From positions 1 to 15,633 of the forward strand of contig DISD01000083.1 of assembly GCA_002435715.1 (NCBI GenBank): a stretch of DNA of 15,633 nt, written 5' to 3'. A program made the translations under genes and the position numbers. This DNA comes from Rhodospirillaceae bacterium UBA6219 (lineage in GTDB: Bacteria > Pseudomonadota > Alphaproteobacteria > Rhodospirillales > Magnetospirillaceae). The notes beneath the pieces were generated by a model. The model ran no database searches. It was not told the DNA's origin and was given only the letters and a program-made list of their open reading frames with translations. Positions 1-5,939 of this stretch are shown here, one piece after another (positions within the stretch are counted from its first letter, which is position 1; the number at the start of each line of letters is the position of its first letter).

Positions 1-51
1 GATGGCGATGACCCAGGCGAAGACCGGGCGATCAATGAAGAAACGCGACAT
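1..51 (-). CDS. RND efflux pump inner-membrane subunit, N-terminal fragment
   Basis: Only the first 17 codons lie in the window. They read MSRFFIDRPVFAWVIAI, the classic start of AcrB/MexB-type RND transporters: a short cytoplasmic 'FFI-RP-FAWV' segment leading into transmembrane helix 1. In this family the protein is the proton-driven trimeric pump of a tripartite drug exporter. The start is fixed by a GGAG at 61-64 (minus strand), 9 nt before the ATG. It lies 15 nt after the stop of the adaptor gene, so the two are surely one operon. The substrate cannot be judged from this fragment. Confidence 0.9.
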   Translation of the reverse strand, partial: MSRFFIDRPVFAWVIAI

Positions 52-66
52 GGATGTCTGCTCCGA

Positions 67-1254
67 TCAGGGCTTGGGGGCAGCGGCCGGAGCGGCGGCG
101 GAGGGCGCGGCACCCGCTTCGATGGGGCGCACTTCGGCGCCGGGTCGAATCTTTTGCAGGCCTTCGACGACGATGCGGTCACCGCCGGCCACGCCCTGGT
201 CGATCAACCAGGAATCACCCACCACCTGCTTGGTGACCACCGGGCGTGGCGCCACCTTGTTGTCGGCGCCGACCACCCACACGGCGGCCGAGCCGTCGGC
301 GTTGCGCACCAAGGCCCGTTGCGGCACCAGCACCGCATTGTCGCGCGCCCCTTGTTCGACGCGGGCACGCACGAACAAGCCGGGATAAAGCAGCTTGTCG
401 GGATTGGGGAAGACGGCGCGAATCTGCACCGCCCCGGTGCTGGGATCGACGGTGACATCGGCGAATTTCAACTGGCCGGTATGGGCATAGGCCTGGGTCG
501 AACCGTCCAGGGTCAAAGTGACCGGGGCCTGGTCCGCAGCTCCCTTCTGCACCTGTCCGGCGGTGATGGCCTGGCGCAGCCGCATCAATTCGGAACTGGA
601 TTGGCTGACATCCACATAGATGGGATCAAGCTGGGTGACGGTGGCCAGGGCGGTGCTTTGATTGGCGGTCACCAGGGCGCCCTCGGTCACCGCCGACTTG
701 CCGATGATGCCGTCGATGGGGGCGTAGACCTTGGTGTAGCCCACATTGATGCGCGCGGTGTCCACCTGGGCCTGGGCCACCAGGATGGCGGCCTTGGCCT
801 GATCCAGGCTGGCGACCACGTCGTCGTATTCCTGCTTCGACACGGCGTTGATCTTGACCAGGTCGGCGTAACGTTCGGCCTTGGCTTCCACCGATTTCAG
901 GCTGGCGCGGGCCTTGACCAGATCGGCCTGGGCGCTTTGCAACGCCGCCTTATAGGTGGCCGGATCGATCTGATAAAGCTGCTGGCCGGCCTTGACCTGG
1001 CCGCCTTCCTCGAACAGGCGCTTTTGCACGATACCGCTGACCTGCGGCCGGATTTCCGCCACCCGATAAGCCGAAGTGCGGCCCGGCAATTCGGTGACCA
1101 GCGGCACCGTCTTGGGGGCCAGGGTCAGCACGGTGACTTCCACCGGCGGCGGCCCGGCCGGTGCCTGCGCCTGCTTGTTGTCGTCGCAAGCGGAAATCAT
1201 CCCGGCGGCGGCCAGGACAAAAAACAGGGCGCGGGCGCGGTTCATCGGGCGCAT
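67..1254 (-). CDS. RND efflux periplasmic adaptor (membrane fusion) lipoprotein
   Basis: A 395-residue AcrA/MexA-type adaptor that would bridge the RND pump encoded next to it and an outer-membrane TolC-type channel. The N-terminus has a signal sequence ending in a lipobox-like MISAC (residues 19-23, Cys23), so the mature protein is probably lipid-anchored. Two half-lipoyl segments (about 62-100 and 170-210, with SAYRVAEIRPQVSGIV and YAPIDGIIGKS) flank an Ala/Gln-rich alpha-hairpin (about 100-172). The beta-barrel and membrane-proximal domains follow, and the tail is Ala/Pro-rich. I chose the ATG at 1254 because AGGAAG lies 5 nt upstream; an extension to 1311 would precede the signal peptide. 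It is divergent from a TetR-type gene, with an operator between them. Length is typical of the family. Confidence 0.95.
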   Translation of the reverse strand: MRPMNRARALFFVLAAAGMISACDDNKQAQAPAGPPPVEVTVLTLAPKTVPLVTELPGRTSAYRVAEIRPQVSGIVQKRLFEEGGQVKAGQQLYQIDPATYKAALQSAQADLVKARASLKSVEAKAERYADLVKINAVSKQEYDDVVASLDQAKAAILVAQAQVDTARINVGYTKVYAPIDGIIGKSAVTEGALVTANQSTALATVTQLDPIYVDVSQSSSELMRLRQAITAGQVQKGAADQAPVTLTLDGSTQAYAHTGQLKFADVTVDPSTGAVQIRAVFPNPDKLLYPGLFVRARVEQGARDNAVLVPQRALVRNADGSAAVWVVGADNKVAPRPVVTKQVVGDSWLIDQGVAGGDRIVVEGLQKIRPGAEVRPIEAGAAPSAAAPAAAPKP

Positions 1255-1319
1255 GGAATCTTCCTGTACAAAAACGCCCGGGGCCGCGACGGCTGGGCAG
1301 GATGGTGTCAATGTTCTGT

Positions 1320-1334
1320 ACTGTACGGTACAGT
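1320..1334. promoter_or_regulatory. Palindromic operator between efflux operon and TetR gene
   Basis: ACTGTAC-G-GTACAGT is a perfect 7+7 inverted repeat around one central base, in the 146-bp gap between the divergent adaptor and TetR genes. TetR/AcrR regulators commonly bind such palindromes in their own divergent promoter region. A TTGACA reading on the minus strand (1306-1311) lies just beside it, but I find no convincing -10 for it. The site is seen directly; its role as the TetR operator is inferred from position. Confidence 0.65.
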
Positions 1335-1400
1335 TCAGTTATGATCACGGCAAGCTGAATTTGGTAACACCATGTACCATACTGAAGTCAGGAGAGAGGG

Positions 1401-2039
1401 GTGAACGAGGCCACGTCCTCACCGTGCCGCGCCGAAAGACGGCGTCAGGCGCTGTTGGAAGCCGCCACGACGTTGTTTTTGGACAAAGGGTTCGAACGGA
1501 CCTCGGTGGCCGACATCGTCGCCTTGGCCGGAGGGTCGCGGTCGACCCTTTATGACATGTTCGGCAACAAGGAAGGTCTGTTGCGGGCCATGGTGGAAGA
1601 AGAAACCACGGCCATCAGCGACACCATCGGTCCGGCCGAACTGGCGCTGGAATTCAGCGAAGACGGTTTGGTGGAACTGGCCGGGCGTTTCGTCCACGCC
1701 ATCCTGGCGCCGCGCGCGGTGGCGGTGTTCCGCATCCTGGCCACCGAAGGCGAGCGTTTGCCCGACATCGCCACATCCTTTTTCGAATGCGGACCGCGCG
1801 CCATCGAGCGCCGCTTGGCCGAACGGTTTCGCCGGGCTTTGCCCAAGATCCAGGTGGATGCCGGGCCCGAGCAATTGGTCCAGGTGTTCCTGGGGGCGGT
1901 GATCGGGTCGTTCCATCCGCGCCATTTGCTGGGCTTGCGGCAGGCGCCGCTGGTCTGCTGCGTCGATGAACACGTGCGATTGGCGGTGCGTGTCTTCCTT
2001 TACGGAATCTTGTGTCCCGACACCGCCAAGGCGCGGTAA
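1401..2039 (+). CDS. TetR/AcrR-family transcriptional regulator of efflux operon
   Basis: A 212-residue TetR-family repressor. The N-terminal helix-turn-helix covers about residues 12-60: the recognition region is TSVADIVALAGGSRSTLYDMFGNKEGLL, with the usual 'xSxxTLYxxFxxKExL' pattern. The C-terminal ligand and dimer domain is divergent, as expected. The start is GTG at 1401, with AGGAG at 1390-1394 and a 6-nt spacer. It is divergent from the RND adaptor gene across a palindromic operator, so it most likely represses that pump and itself, released by a pump substrate that cannot be predicted. Its last 40 bp overlap the 3' end of the convergent small gene at 2000-2257. Confidence 0.93.
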   Translation: MNEATSSPCRAERRRQALLEAATTLFLDKGFERTSVADIVALAGGSRSTLYDMFGNKEGLLRAMVEEETTAISDTIGPAELALEFSEDGLVELAGRFVHAILAPRAVAVFRILATEGERLPDIATSFFECGPRAIERRLAERFRRALPKIQVDAGPEQLVQVFLGAVIGSFHPRHLLGLRQAPLVCCVDEHVRLAVRVFLYGILCPDTAKAR

Positions 2040-2257
2040 TCGGCCAAGGCGGCGACATGGCGGCGCAGCCAGGAATCGCTGAGCACCAGGGGGGCGCCCA
2101 GGCGGCGACGGCGTCTGGCCCCGTGTTCGCGCGATTGGGCGGCCAGACGCTGGATCAGGCCCGACGCGGTGGCGGGGGATTCCGCGTGGGCCGGAACCGG
2201 GCCGTCATAACGGCGTTCCCGCACGGGCGGACAGGATGGGGGCAGGGCGAAGGACAT
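2000..2257 (-). CDS. Small Arg-rich hypothetical protein, likely SOS-controlled
   Basis: An 85-residue protein I do not recognise. The N-terminal half is Pro/Arg/Ala-rich, there is an Arg cluster (GARRRRRLG) in the middle, and the C-terminal half looks helical (LSDSWLRRHVAALADYRALA). It has no signal peptide or membrane segment. I chose the ATG at 2257; the frame stays open upstream to 2293, but that would pass through the LexA-type box. The Shine-Dalgarno is weak (AAGAAC abutting the ATG). The box GAAC-N7-GAAC at 2269-2283 ends 11 bp before the ATG, so DNA-damage induction is plausible. It lies 40 bp downstream of the S24 repressor gene on the same strand and overlaps the tetR 3' end by 40 bp. 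The overlap and weak ribosome site leave some doubt that it is translated. Confidence 0.6.
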   Translation of the reverse strand: MSFALPPSCPPVRERRYDGPVPAHAESPATASGLIQRLAAQSREHGARRRRRLGAPLVLSDSWLRRHVAALADYRALAVSGHKIP

Positions 2258-2268
2258 GTTCTTGACTA

Positions 2269-2283
2269 GAACATAAACGGAAC
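2269..2283 (-). promoter_or_regulatory. LexA (SOS) box 1
   Basis: GAACATAAACGGAAC on the plus strand (GTTC-N7-GTTC on the minus strand) matches the alphaproteobacterial LexA direct repeat. It sits 11 bp before the ATG of the Arg-rich gene at 2257. A further GTTC at 2258-2261 makes an inverted GTTC-N7-GAAC with the near half-site, so three half-sites lie in 26 bp with regular 7-bp spacing. It shares GAACAT-N5-GAAC with the other two boxes in this window. Confidence 0.7.
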
Positions 2284-2297
2284 AAAAGGGCAAGTTT

Positions 2298-2948
2298 CTA
2301 TTGCGTGGCCCACAGGACGCGGGCGATCCACACCACGTCTTCCGTGGCGAACGAGCGGTCGGGATGGGCGGGGTTGAGTGACGCCAGATCGATACGTTTG
2401 GCGGTCTGCCGCAGCAATTGCTTGACCATCACTTCGCCTTCGACGGTCTTCACCACCACCCGGTCACCGCGTCGCACCGAGGCCTGGGGCGAGACGATGA
2501 GGGTGTCACCGTCACGGTAAAGCGGTTCCATGCTGTCACCCGACACTTCCAACGCATAGGCGTGGGGGTCGCCGGTGCCGGGAAAGGGGATTTCGTCCCA
2601 CGCGCCGCCACAGGGATAGCCGGCGTCGTCGAAGAACCCGCTGGCGCCGGCTTGGGCCGAACCGATCAACGGAATGGTCCTGGTGCTGTCCTGGTTTCCG
2701 ATTGCCATCGGGCGCAGTGACGGATCGATGTGCCCCAGCAATTGGGCCAGACTGGACCCGGTGGCTTCCAATACCTTGGCGACGCTTTCGGTGGACGGCC
2801 AGCGCGGCTTGCCCTCGCGGGTGATGCGTTTGCTTTTGTTGAAAGTGGTGGGATCCAGCCCGGCGCGGCGGGCAAGGGCGGACGCCGTCATCCCGTTTTC
2901 ACGGGCGAGCGCGTCGATGGCAGCCCAGATTTCGCCGTGCGTCAGCAT
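2298..2948 (-). CDS. S24 / LexA-like HTH repressor with autoprotease domain
   Basis: A 216-residue phage-repressor-like protein. The N-terminal HTH domain (about 1-72) has MLTHGEIWAAIDALARENG then ALARRAGLDPTTFNKSKR and the 'GKPRWPSTESVAKVLEATG' block typical of a chromosomal alphaproteobacterial family. The C-terminal S24 domain has an Ala100-Gly101 bond as likely self-cleavage site (SAQAGAS), catalytic Ser139 in SGDSM, and Lys176 in EVMVKQL. All parts needed for RecA-stimulated self-cleavage, as in LexA and CI, appear present. I chose ATG 2948 because relatives start MLxHxxIW; in-frame starts at 2975 (ATG) and 2981 (GTG) are possible. It is divergent from the phage-derived genes at 3071, with a LexA-type box between. 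It may control that module, or may simply be a host stress regulator next to it. Confidence 0.9.
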   Translation of the reverse strand: MLTHGEIWAAIDALARENGMTASALARRAGLDPTTFNKSKRITREGKPRWPSTESVAKVLEATGSSLAQLLGHIDPSLRPMAIGNQDSTRTIPLIGSAQAGASGFFDDAGYPCGGAWDEIPFPGTGDPHAYALEVSGDSMEPLYRDGDTLIVSPQASVRRGDRVVVKTVEGEVMVKQLLRQTAKRIDLASLNPAHPDRSFATEDVVWIARVLWATQ

Positions 2949-3006
2949 GGGAAGATGATCCCGCAATCGCTGCATAAACACACCAGGAATAATTACCTAG
3001 CAACCC

Positions 3007-3036
3007 TTGACTCGGCGTTGCAACTTCTGCATTTAT
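3007..3036 (+). promoter_or_regulatory. Candidate promoter of the phage-derived module
   Basis: TTGACT (3007-3012), an 18-bp spacer and ATTTAT (3031-3036) form a plausible sigma70-type promoter pointing at the gene starting at 3071. The LexA-type box at 3039-3053 begins 2 bp after the -10 element, over the expected transcription start. That is a position where a repressor would block initiation. Confidence 0.45.
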
Positions 3037-3038
3037 GT

Positions 3039-3053
3039 GTTCCTCAAATGTTC
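3039..3053 (+). promoter_or_regulatory. LexA (SOS) box 2
   Basis: GTTCCTCAAATGTTC is GTTC-N7-GTTC, whose reverse complement is GAACATTTGAGGAAC. It lies in the divergent gap between the S24 repressor (start 2948) and the plus-strand gene at 3071, 17 bp before the latter's ATG and immediately after a candidate -10. It could govern both directions. Confidence 0.7.
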
Positions 3054-3070
3054 TCGTTATGGAGAGTGTC

Positions 3071-3436
3071 ATGGGTCGTCCGCCATTCCAGCCTCGTCCC
3101 TTGCAAAGTTTGGAAACCGAGCCCTTCGCCGATTCCGAGGAAGCATGGATGTGGTACTGCTATTGCCAATTGGCCCGTTTGGCCGGATGTCGTCCAAGGG
3201 CCGACATGGGGGGGGTGGCCCGACCTTGCGACCCGGACGACATCTATCGGGTCGCCATGACTTCGGCGCGCCGCGGCATCTTGTTGCCGTCCCATGTGCG
3301 GGCCTTGGCGGAAGTGGGGTCCCTGCTGGCCGGATCGGCCGCCAGCGTGTCGCTTCCCACCCTGCAGAACCAAGTGTGGATCGAAGCGTTGCAACGGCTT
3401 GAGCCGGCCTTGCGCGCCAAGGGGATCGTGGCATGA
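3071..3436 (+). CDS. Hypothetical protein, first gene of phage-derived module
   Basis: A 121-residue protein without a function I can name. Its core, EEAWMWYCYCQLARLAGCRPRADMGGVARPCDPDDIYRVAMTSARRGILLPSHVRALAEVG, resembles hypothetical proteins I associate with Rhodospirillales genomes, with an aromatic/Cys-rich 'WMWYCYC' patch and a 'RPCDPDDIYR' motif. There is no signal peptide or clear membrane helix. I chose the ATG at 3071 over upstream in-frame starts because GGAG at 3061-3064 lies 6 nt before it. It overlaps the next gene by 4 nt (ATGA), implying translational coupling. Its promoter region carries a LexA-type box. It could be a regulator or a small phage accessory protein; this is not decided by sequence. 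Confidence 0.8.
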   Translation: MGRPPFQPRPLQSLETEPFADSEEAWMWYCYCQLARLAGCRPRADMGGVARPCDPDDIYRVAMTSARRGILLPSHVRALAEVGSLLAGSAASVSLPTLQNQVWIEALQRLEPALRAKGIVA

Positions 3437-3807
3437 GCGCCCTGACGGCCAAGGCGTTGGTGTGCTTTTGCGGGGCGGATTCGTTGTGGTGGCTGCGCCT
3501 GTTGCGTCCAGGCTTTCGCCATTGCTTTGTCGCCATCCGTCAGGGGCCGTTCTGGGTGGTCACCGATCCGCTGTCGCACCATACGATTGTGCGGCTCGAA
3601 GGTCTTGACGACCTGGCCGCTTTTTACCGTCGCCACCATTTGGTGGTGGTCGCCACCCGCTTGCTCGATCCGCCGCGACGGCCGGCCCCCTGGCGGCCCT
3701 ATACCTGTGTCGAGGCGGTCAAGCGAATCCTGGGGGTACAGGCGCCGTGGGTATTAACTCCGTGGCAGCTTTACCTTCACCTGACTAAAAAGGAAAATAT
3801 ACCTTGA
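3433..3807 (+). CDS. Hypothetical protein, possible permuted NlpC/P60-like fold
   Basis: A 124-residue protein of unknown function, coupled to the preceding gene by ATGA overlap. The pattern is FRHCFVAIRQGPFWVVTDPLSHH (His30, Asp45), then later RPYTCVEAVKRILGV (Cys92) and a TPWQLYLHL tail. A His followed by strand-rich sequence, and then a Cys at the start of a helix, is the order seen in circularly permuted papain-like (LRAT/NlpC-P60-type) proteins. That assignment is my inference; no hallmark beyond His/Cys order supports it. It has no signal peptide. Its TGA overlaps a TTGACA hexamer that may start the next transcription unit, and a terminator-like hairpin follows at 3860-3885. Confidence 0.75.
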   Translation: MSALTAKALVCFCGADSLWWLRLLRPGFRHCFVAIRQGPFWVVTDPLSHHTIVRLEGLDDLAAFYRRHHLVVVATRLLDPPRRPAPWRPYTCVEAVKRILGVQAPWVLTPWQLYLHLTKKENIP

Positions 3808-3833
3808 CAGAGGCGACCACTTAAAGTTAGTTA
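3804..3833 (+). promoter_or_regulatory. Candidate promoter before attenuator-like hairpin
   Basis: TTGACA (3804-3809) is followed after 18 bp by TAGTTA (3828-3833). A TGC-TATATC extended -10-like sequence at 3841-3849 is an alternative. Transcription would start near 3840 and meet the terminator-like hairpin at 3860-3885 before reaching the gene at 3925. Confidence 0.4.
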
Positions 3834-3859
3834 TTTTCGATGCTATATCGCGTTTAAGG

Positions 3860-3885
3860 CGTCGCCATCGGGGCGGCGTATTTTT
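3860..3885 (+). terminator. Rho-independent terminator or attenuator
   Basis: CGTCGCC (3860-3866), loop ATCGG, GGCGGCG (3872-3878) pair over 7 bp including one G-T wobble and are followed by TATTTTT. It would end the 3071-3807 unit. Because a good TTGACA promoter lies just upstream (3804), it may also act as an attenuator for the portal operon. Confidence 0.65.
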
Positions 3886-3898
3886 CACCTCGCATAAA

Positions 3899-3913
3899 GA
3901 ACATATCAAGAAC
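3899..3913 (+). promoter_or_regulatory. LexA (SOS) box 3
   Basis: GAACATATCAAGAAC is GAAC-N7-GAAC and the best match of the three to the alphaproteobacterial SOS box. It directly abuts the ribosome binding site GGAG (3914-3917) of the gene starting at 3925, and a CATAAA at 3893-3898 adjoins its other side. It would place the MGGFF/portal/Bbp19/scaffold operon under LexA control. Confidence 0.72.
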
Positions 3914-3924
3914 GGAGACTTGTC

Positions 3925-4128
3925 ATGGGCGGATTTTTCAGTACCCCCTCGGCCCCGGAACCGGCGCCCATCGCCATCGCCAGCACCGATCCGGAAGAAG
4001 AAGCACGCAAGCAACGCCTGGAAACCATGGCCCGCAACCGTCGTGGCCGTCTGGGCATGGTCGCCACCGGCGAACGCGGGGTGTTAAGCCCGGTGGATGG
4101 CGGCAGCAAAAGCCTGTTGGGAGAATGA
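3925..4128 (+). CDS. Small 'MGGFF' protein preceding phage portal
   Basis: A 67-residue protein beginning MGGFFSTPSAPEPAPIAIASTDPEEEARKQRLETMARNRRGR. Short proteins with an N-terminal 'MGGFF/MGxxF' stretch, a Pro-rich segment and a charged 'R..(R)RRGR' helix commonly precede the portal gene in podovirus-like genomes. The Gly2-containing start could favour membrane or particle association, but this is speculation. GGAG at 3914-3917 gives an 7-nt spacer to the ATG. The stop is one base before the portal ATG, so the two are co-translated. The function is unknown; placement as a virion-assembly accessory protein rests on context. Confidence 0.8.
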   Translation: MGGFFSTPSAPEPAPIAIASTDPEEEARKQRLETMARNRRGRLGMVATGERGVLSPVDGGSKSLLGE

Positions 4129-4129
4129 C

Positions 4130-5668
4130 ATGAACGCCGCCACCCAAATCCTGGGGCCGGACGACAGCCCCGAAGTTCTGTTGAAGCGCTTCCGCAAGGC
4201 CAAGGAGCGCCGCTCGACCTGGGAAGCCCATTGGCAGGAATGCTATGACTATGCCCTGCCGCTACGTGACGCCGTGTTGCATCGCCCCAATCCCGGCGAA
4301 AAAAAGGGCGACCGCCTGTTCGACGGCACCGCCGCCGACGCGGTGGACCAATTGGCCGCCAGTCTGTTGTCGGAATTGACCCCGCCTTGGGCGCAATGGT
4401 TCGGCCTGACCGCCGGGGCCGATCTGGACGAAGACGAACGTCATCAGGCGGCACCGCTTTTGGACAAGATCGGCACCGTGTTGCAGGGTCATTTCGACCG
4501 CTCGAACTTTGCCGTCGAGATGCATCAATGCTACCTGGACCTGATCACCGGCGGCACCGCCTGCCTGTTGTTCGAGGAAGCCCAGCCGGGCGAGCCTTCG
4601 GCCTTCCGCTTTTCCGCCGTACCCCTGGCCCAGGCGGTGCTGGAAGAAGGTCCCGACGGTCGTCTGGACACCACCTTCCGCCATTCCGAACTGACCCTGG
4701 CGGCCCTGCGCCTGCGCTATCCGGGGGCGGCCTTGTCCGACACCTTGGTCAAGCAGGGCGAAGACGATCCCCAGGCCCGTTTCGGCGTGGTGGAAGCGGT
4801 GATCCCCAATGACCGCGGCCATTACGATTACGCCGCCGTGTTGGAAGCCGAAGCCGACGACGACGCGTTGCTGGCCCAGGGGCGTTTCGAAACCTCGCCC
4901 TTCATCAATTTCCGCTGGCTGAAAGCGCCCGGTGAAACCTATGGCCGTTCGCCGGTGATGAAGGCGCTGCCCGACATCAAGACCGCCAACAAGGTGGTGG
5001 AACTGGTGCTGAAGAACGCCACCATCGCAGTGACCGGCATCTGGCAGGCCGACGACGATGGCGTGCTCAATCCGGCCAACATCAAGCTGGTGCCCGGCAC
5101 CATTATCCCCAAGGCGGTGGGCTCGGCCGGATTGCAGCCCCTCGAAAGCCCCGGCCGCTTCGACATCTCGCAATTGGTGTTGGATGATCTGCGCGGCCGT
5201 ATCCGTCAGGCCTTGCTGGCCGACAAGCTGGGCCAGCCCGACAACCCGCAGATGACCGCCACCGAGGTGCTGGAACGCGCTGCCGACATGGCCCGTCTGT
5301 TGGGCGCCACCTTCGGTCGTTTGCAGTCGGAACTGCTGACGCCGCTGATCCTGCGGGCGGTCTCGGTGCTGCGGCGCCGTGGCGAAATTCCGCCGCTGCT
5401 GGTGGATGGTCACATCGTCGATCTGCAGTACCGCTCGCCCCTGGCCCAGACCCAGGCCCAGCGCGACGCCAAGAACGTGCTGACCTGGCTGGGTTCGCTG
5501 GCCCAATTGGGGCCCGAGGGCATGGCGGTGGTCGACGCCGCCGGCGCCGCCCAATGGTTGGGTCGCGCTTTCAACATTCCGGCCGAGCTGATGGTGACCC
5601 GCCCCGCTGCGGCCCCCGCCATTTCCCCGCAACCCGCAACGGAGATGATCCCCAATGTCCAAGCCTGA
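4130..5668 (+). CDS. Podovirus-type portal (head-to-tail connector) protein
   Basis: A 512-residue protein of the phage head-to-tail connecting family, the portal type of T7-like and BPP-1-like podoviruses. In phages it forms the dodecameric ring through which DNA is packaged. The N-terminal part has the family pattern LLKRFRKAKERRSTWEAHWQECYDYALP, then GEKKGDRLFDGTAADAVDQLAASLLSELTPPWAQWFGL. A central FRWLKAPGETYGRSPVMKALPDIKTAN and the late QMTATEVLERAADMARLLGATFGRLQSELLTPLILR are also typical. Length is close to the usual 500-550 residues, so the gene looks complete. I chose ATG 4130, with GGGAG upstream. It overlaps the next gene by 14 bp. No terminase gene precedes it, which is unusual. 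Confidence 0.93.
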   Translation: MNAATQILGPDDSPEVLLKRFRKAKERRSTWEAHWQECYDYALPLRDAVLHRPNPGEKKGDRLFDGTAADAVDQLAASLLSELTPPWAQWFGLTAGADLDEDERHQAAPLLDKIGTVLQGHFDRSNFAVEMHQCYLDLITGGTACLLFEEAQPGEPSAFRFSAVPLAQAVLEEGPDGRLDTTFRHSELTLAALRLRYPGAALSDTLVKQGEDDPQARFGVVEAVIPNDRGHYDYAAVLEAEADDDALLAQGRFETSPFINFRWLKAPGETYGRSPVMKALPDIKTANKVVELVLKNATIAVTGIWQADDDGVLNPANIKLVPGTIIPKAVGSAGLQPLESPGRFDISQLVLDDLRGRIRQALLADKLGQPDNPQMTATEVLERAADMARLLGATFGRLQSELLTPLILRAVSVLRRRGEIPPLLVDGHIVDLQYRSPLAQTQAQRDAKNVLTWLGSLAQLGPEGMAVVDAAGAAQWLGRAFNIPAELMVTRPAAAPAISPQPATEMIPNVQA

Positions 5669-5927
5669 TCCGGGTTGGGGCTGGTTCGAGCCCGCCCCGC
5701 CGCCCGACAACAGCCAGCGTCTGGTATTGGCCCGGGCCTTTGCCCGGGCGTTTTCCGGCGCCGATGGCGACTTGGCGCTGTCGCATCTGCGCGCCCTGAC
5801 CCTTGACCGCTGTCTGGGTCCCGACGCCACCGACCAGGCGCTGCGCTGCCTGGAAGGCCAGCGTCTGCTGGCCGCCCACATCCTGTCGCTGGTCGACCAA
5901 GGCCGCGACCCCACCTTGCATATGTAA
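5655..5927 (+). CDS. Bbp19-like small phage protein
   Basis: A 90-residue protein starting inside the portal 3' end (14-bp overlap; GGAG at 5641-5644). The core ARAFARAFSGADGDLALSHLRALTLDRCLGPDATDQALRCLEGQRLLAAHILSLVDQGRD resembles the small Bbp19-like family found between portal and scaffold/capsid genes in BPP-1-like and related podoviruses. The recurrent elements are the 'F...F....G...L..L' start and the 'EGQR.L...I' helix. The biochemical role of that family is not known to me. Position and overlap imply co-expression with the portal. Confidence 0.8.
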   Translation: MSKPDPGWGWFEPAPPPDNSQRLVLARAFARAFSGADGDLALSHLRALTLDRCLGPDATDQALRCLEGQRLLAAHILSLVDQGRDPTLHM

Positions 5928-5939
5928 AGGAGTACCCAG

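Noticed and set aside
154..1344. 396-codon plus-strand frame opposite the RND adaptor
   Set aside because: Antisense of a well-supported gene; composition is typical of a shadow frame.
4262..5914. Long open frame (550 codons) on the minus strand opposite the portal gene
   Set aside because: Its translation is low-complexity Gly/Gln/His-rich, typical of the antisense of GC-rich coding DNA, and it lies opposite a gene with strong family identity.
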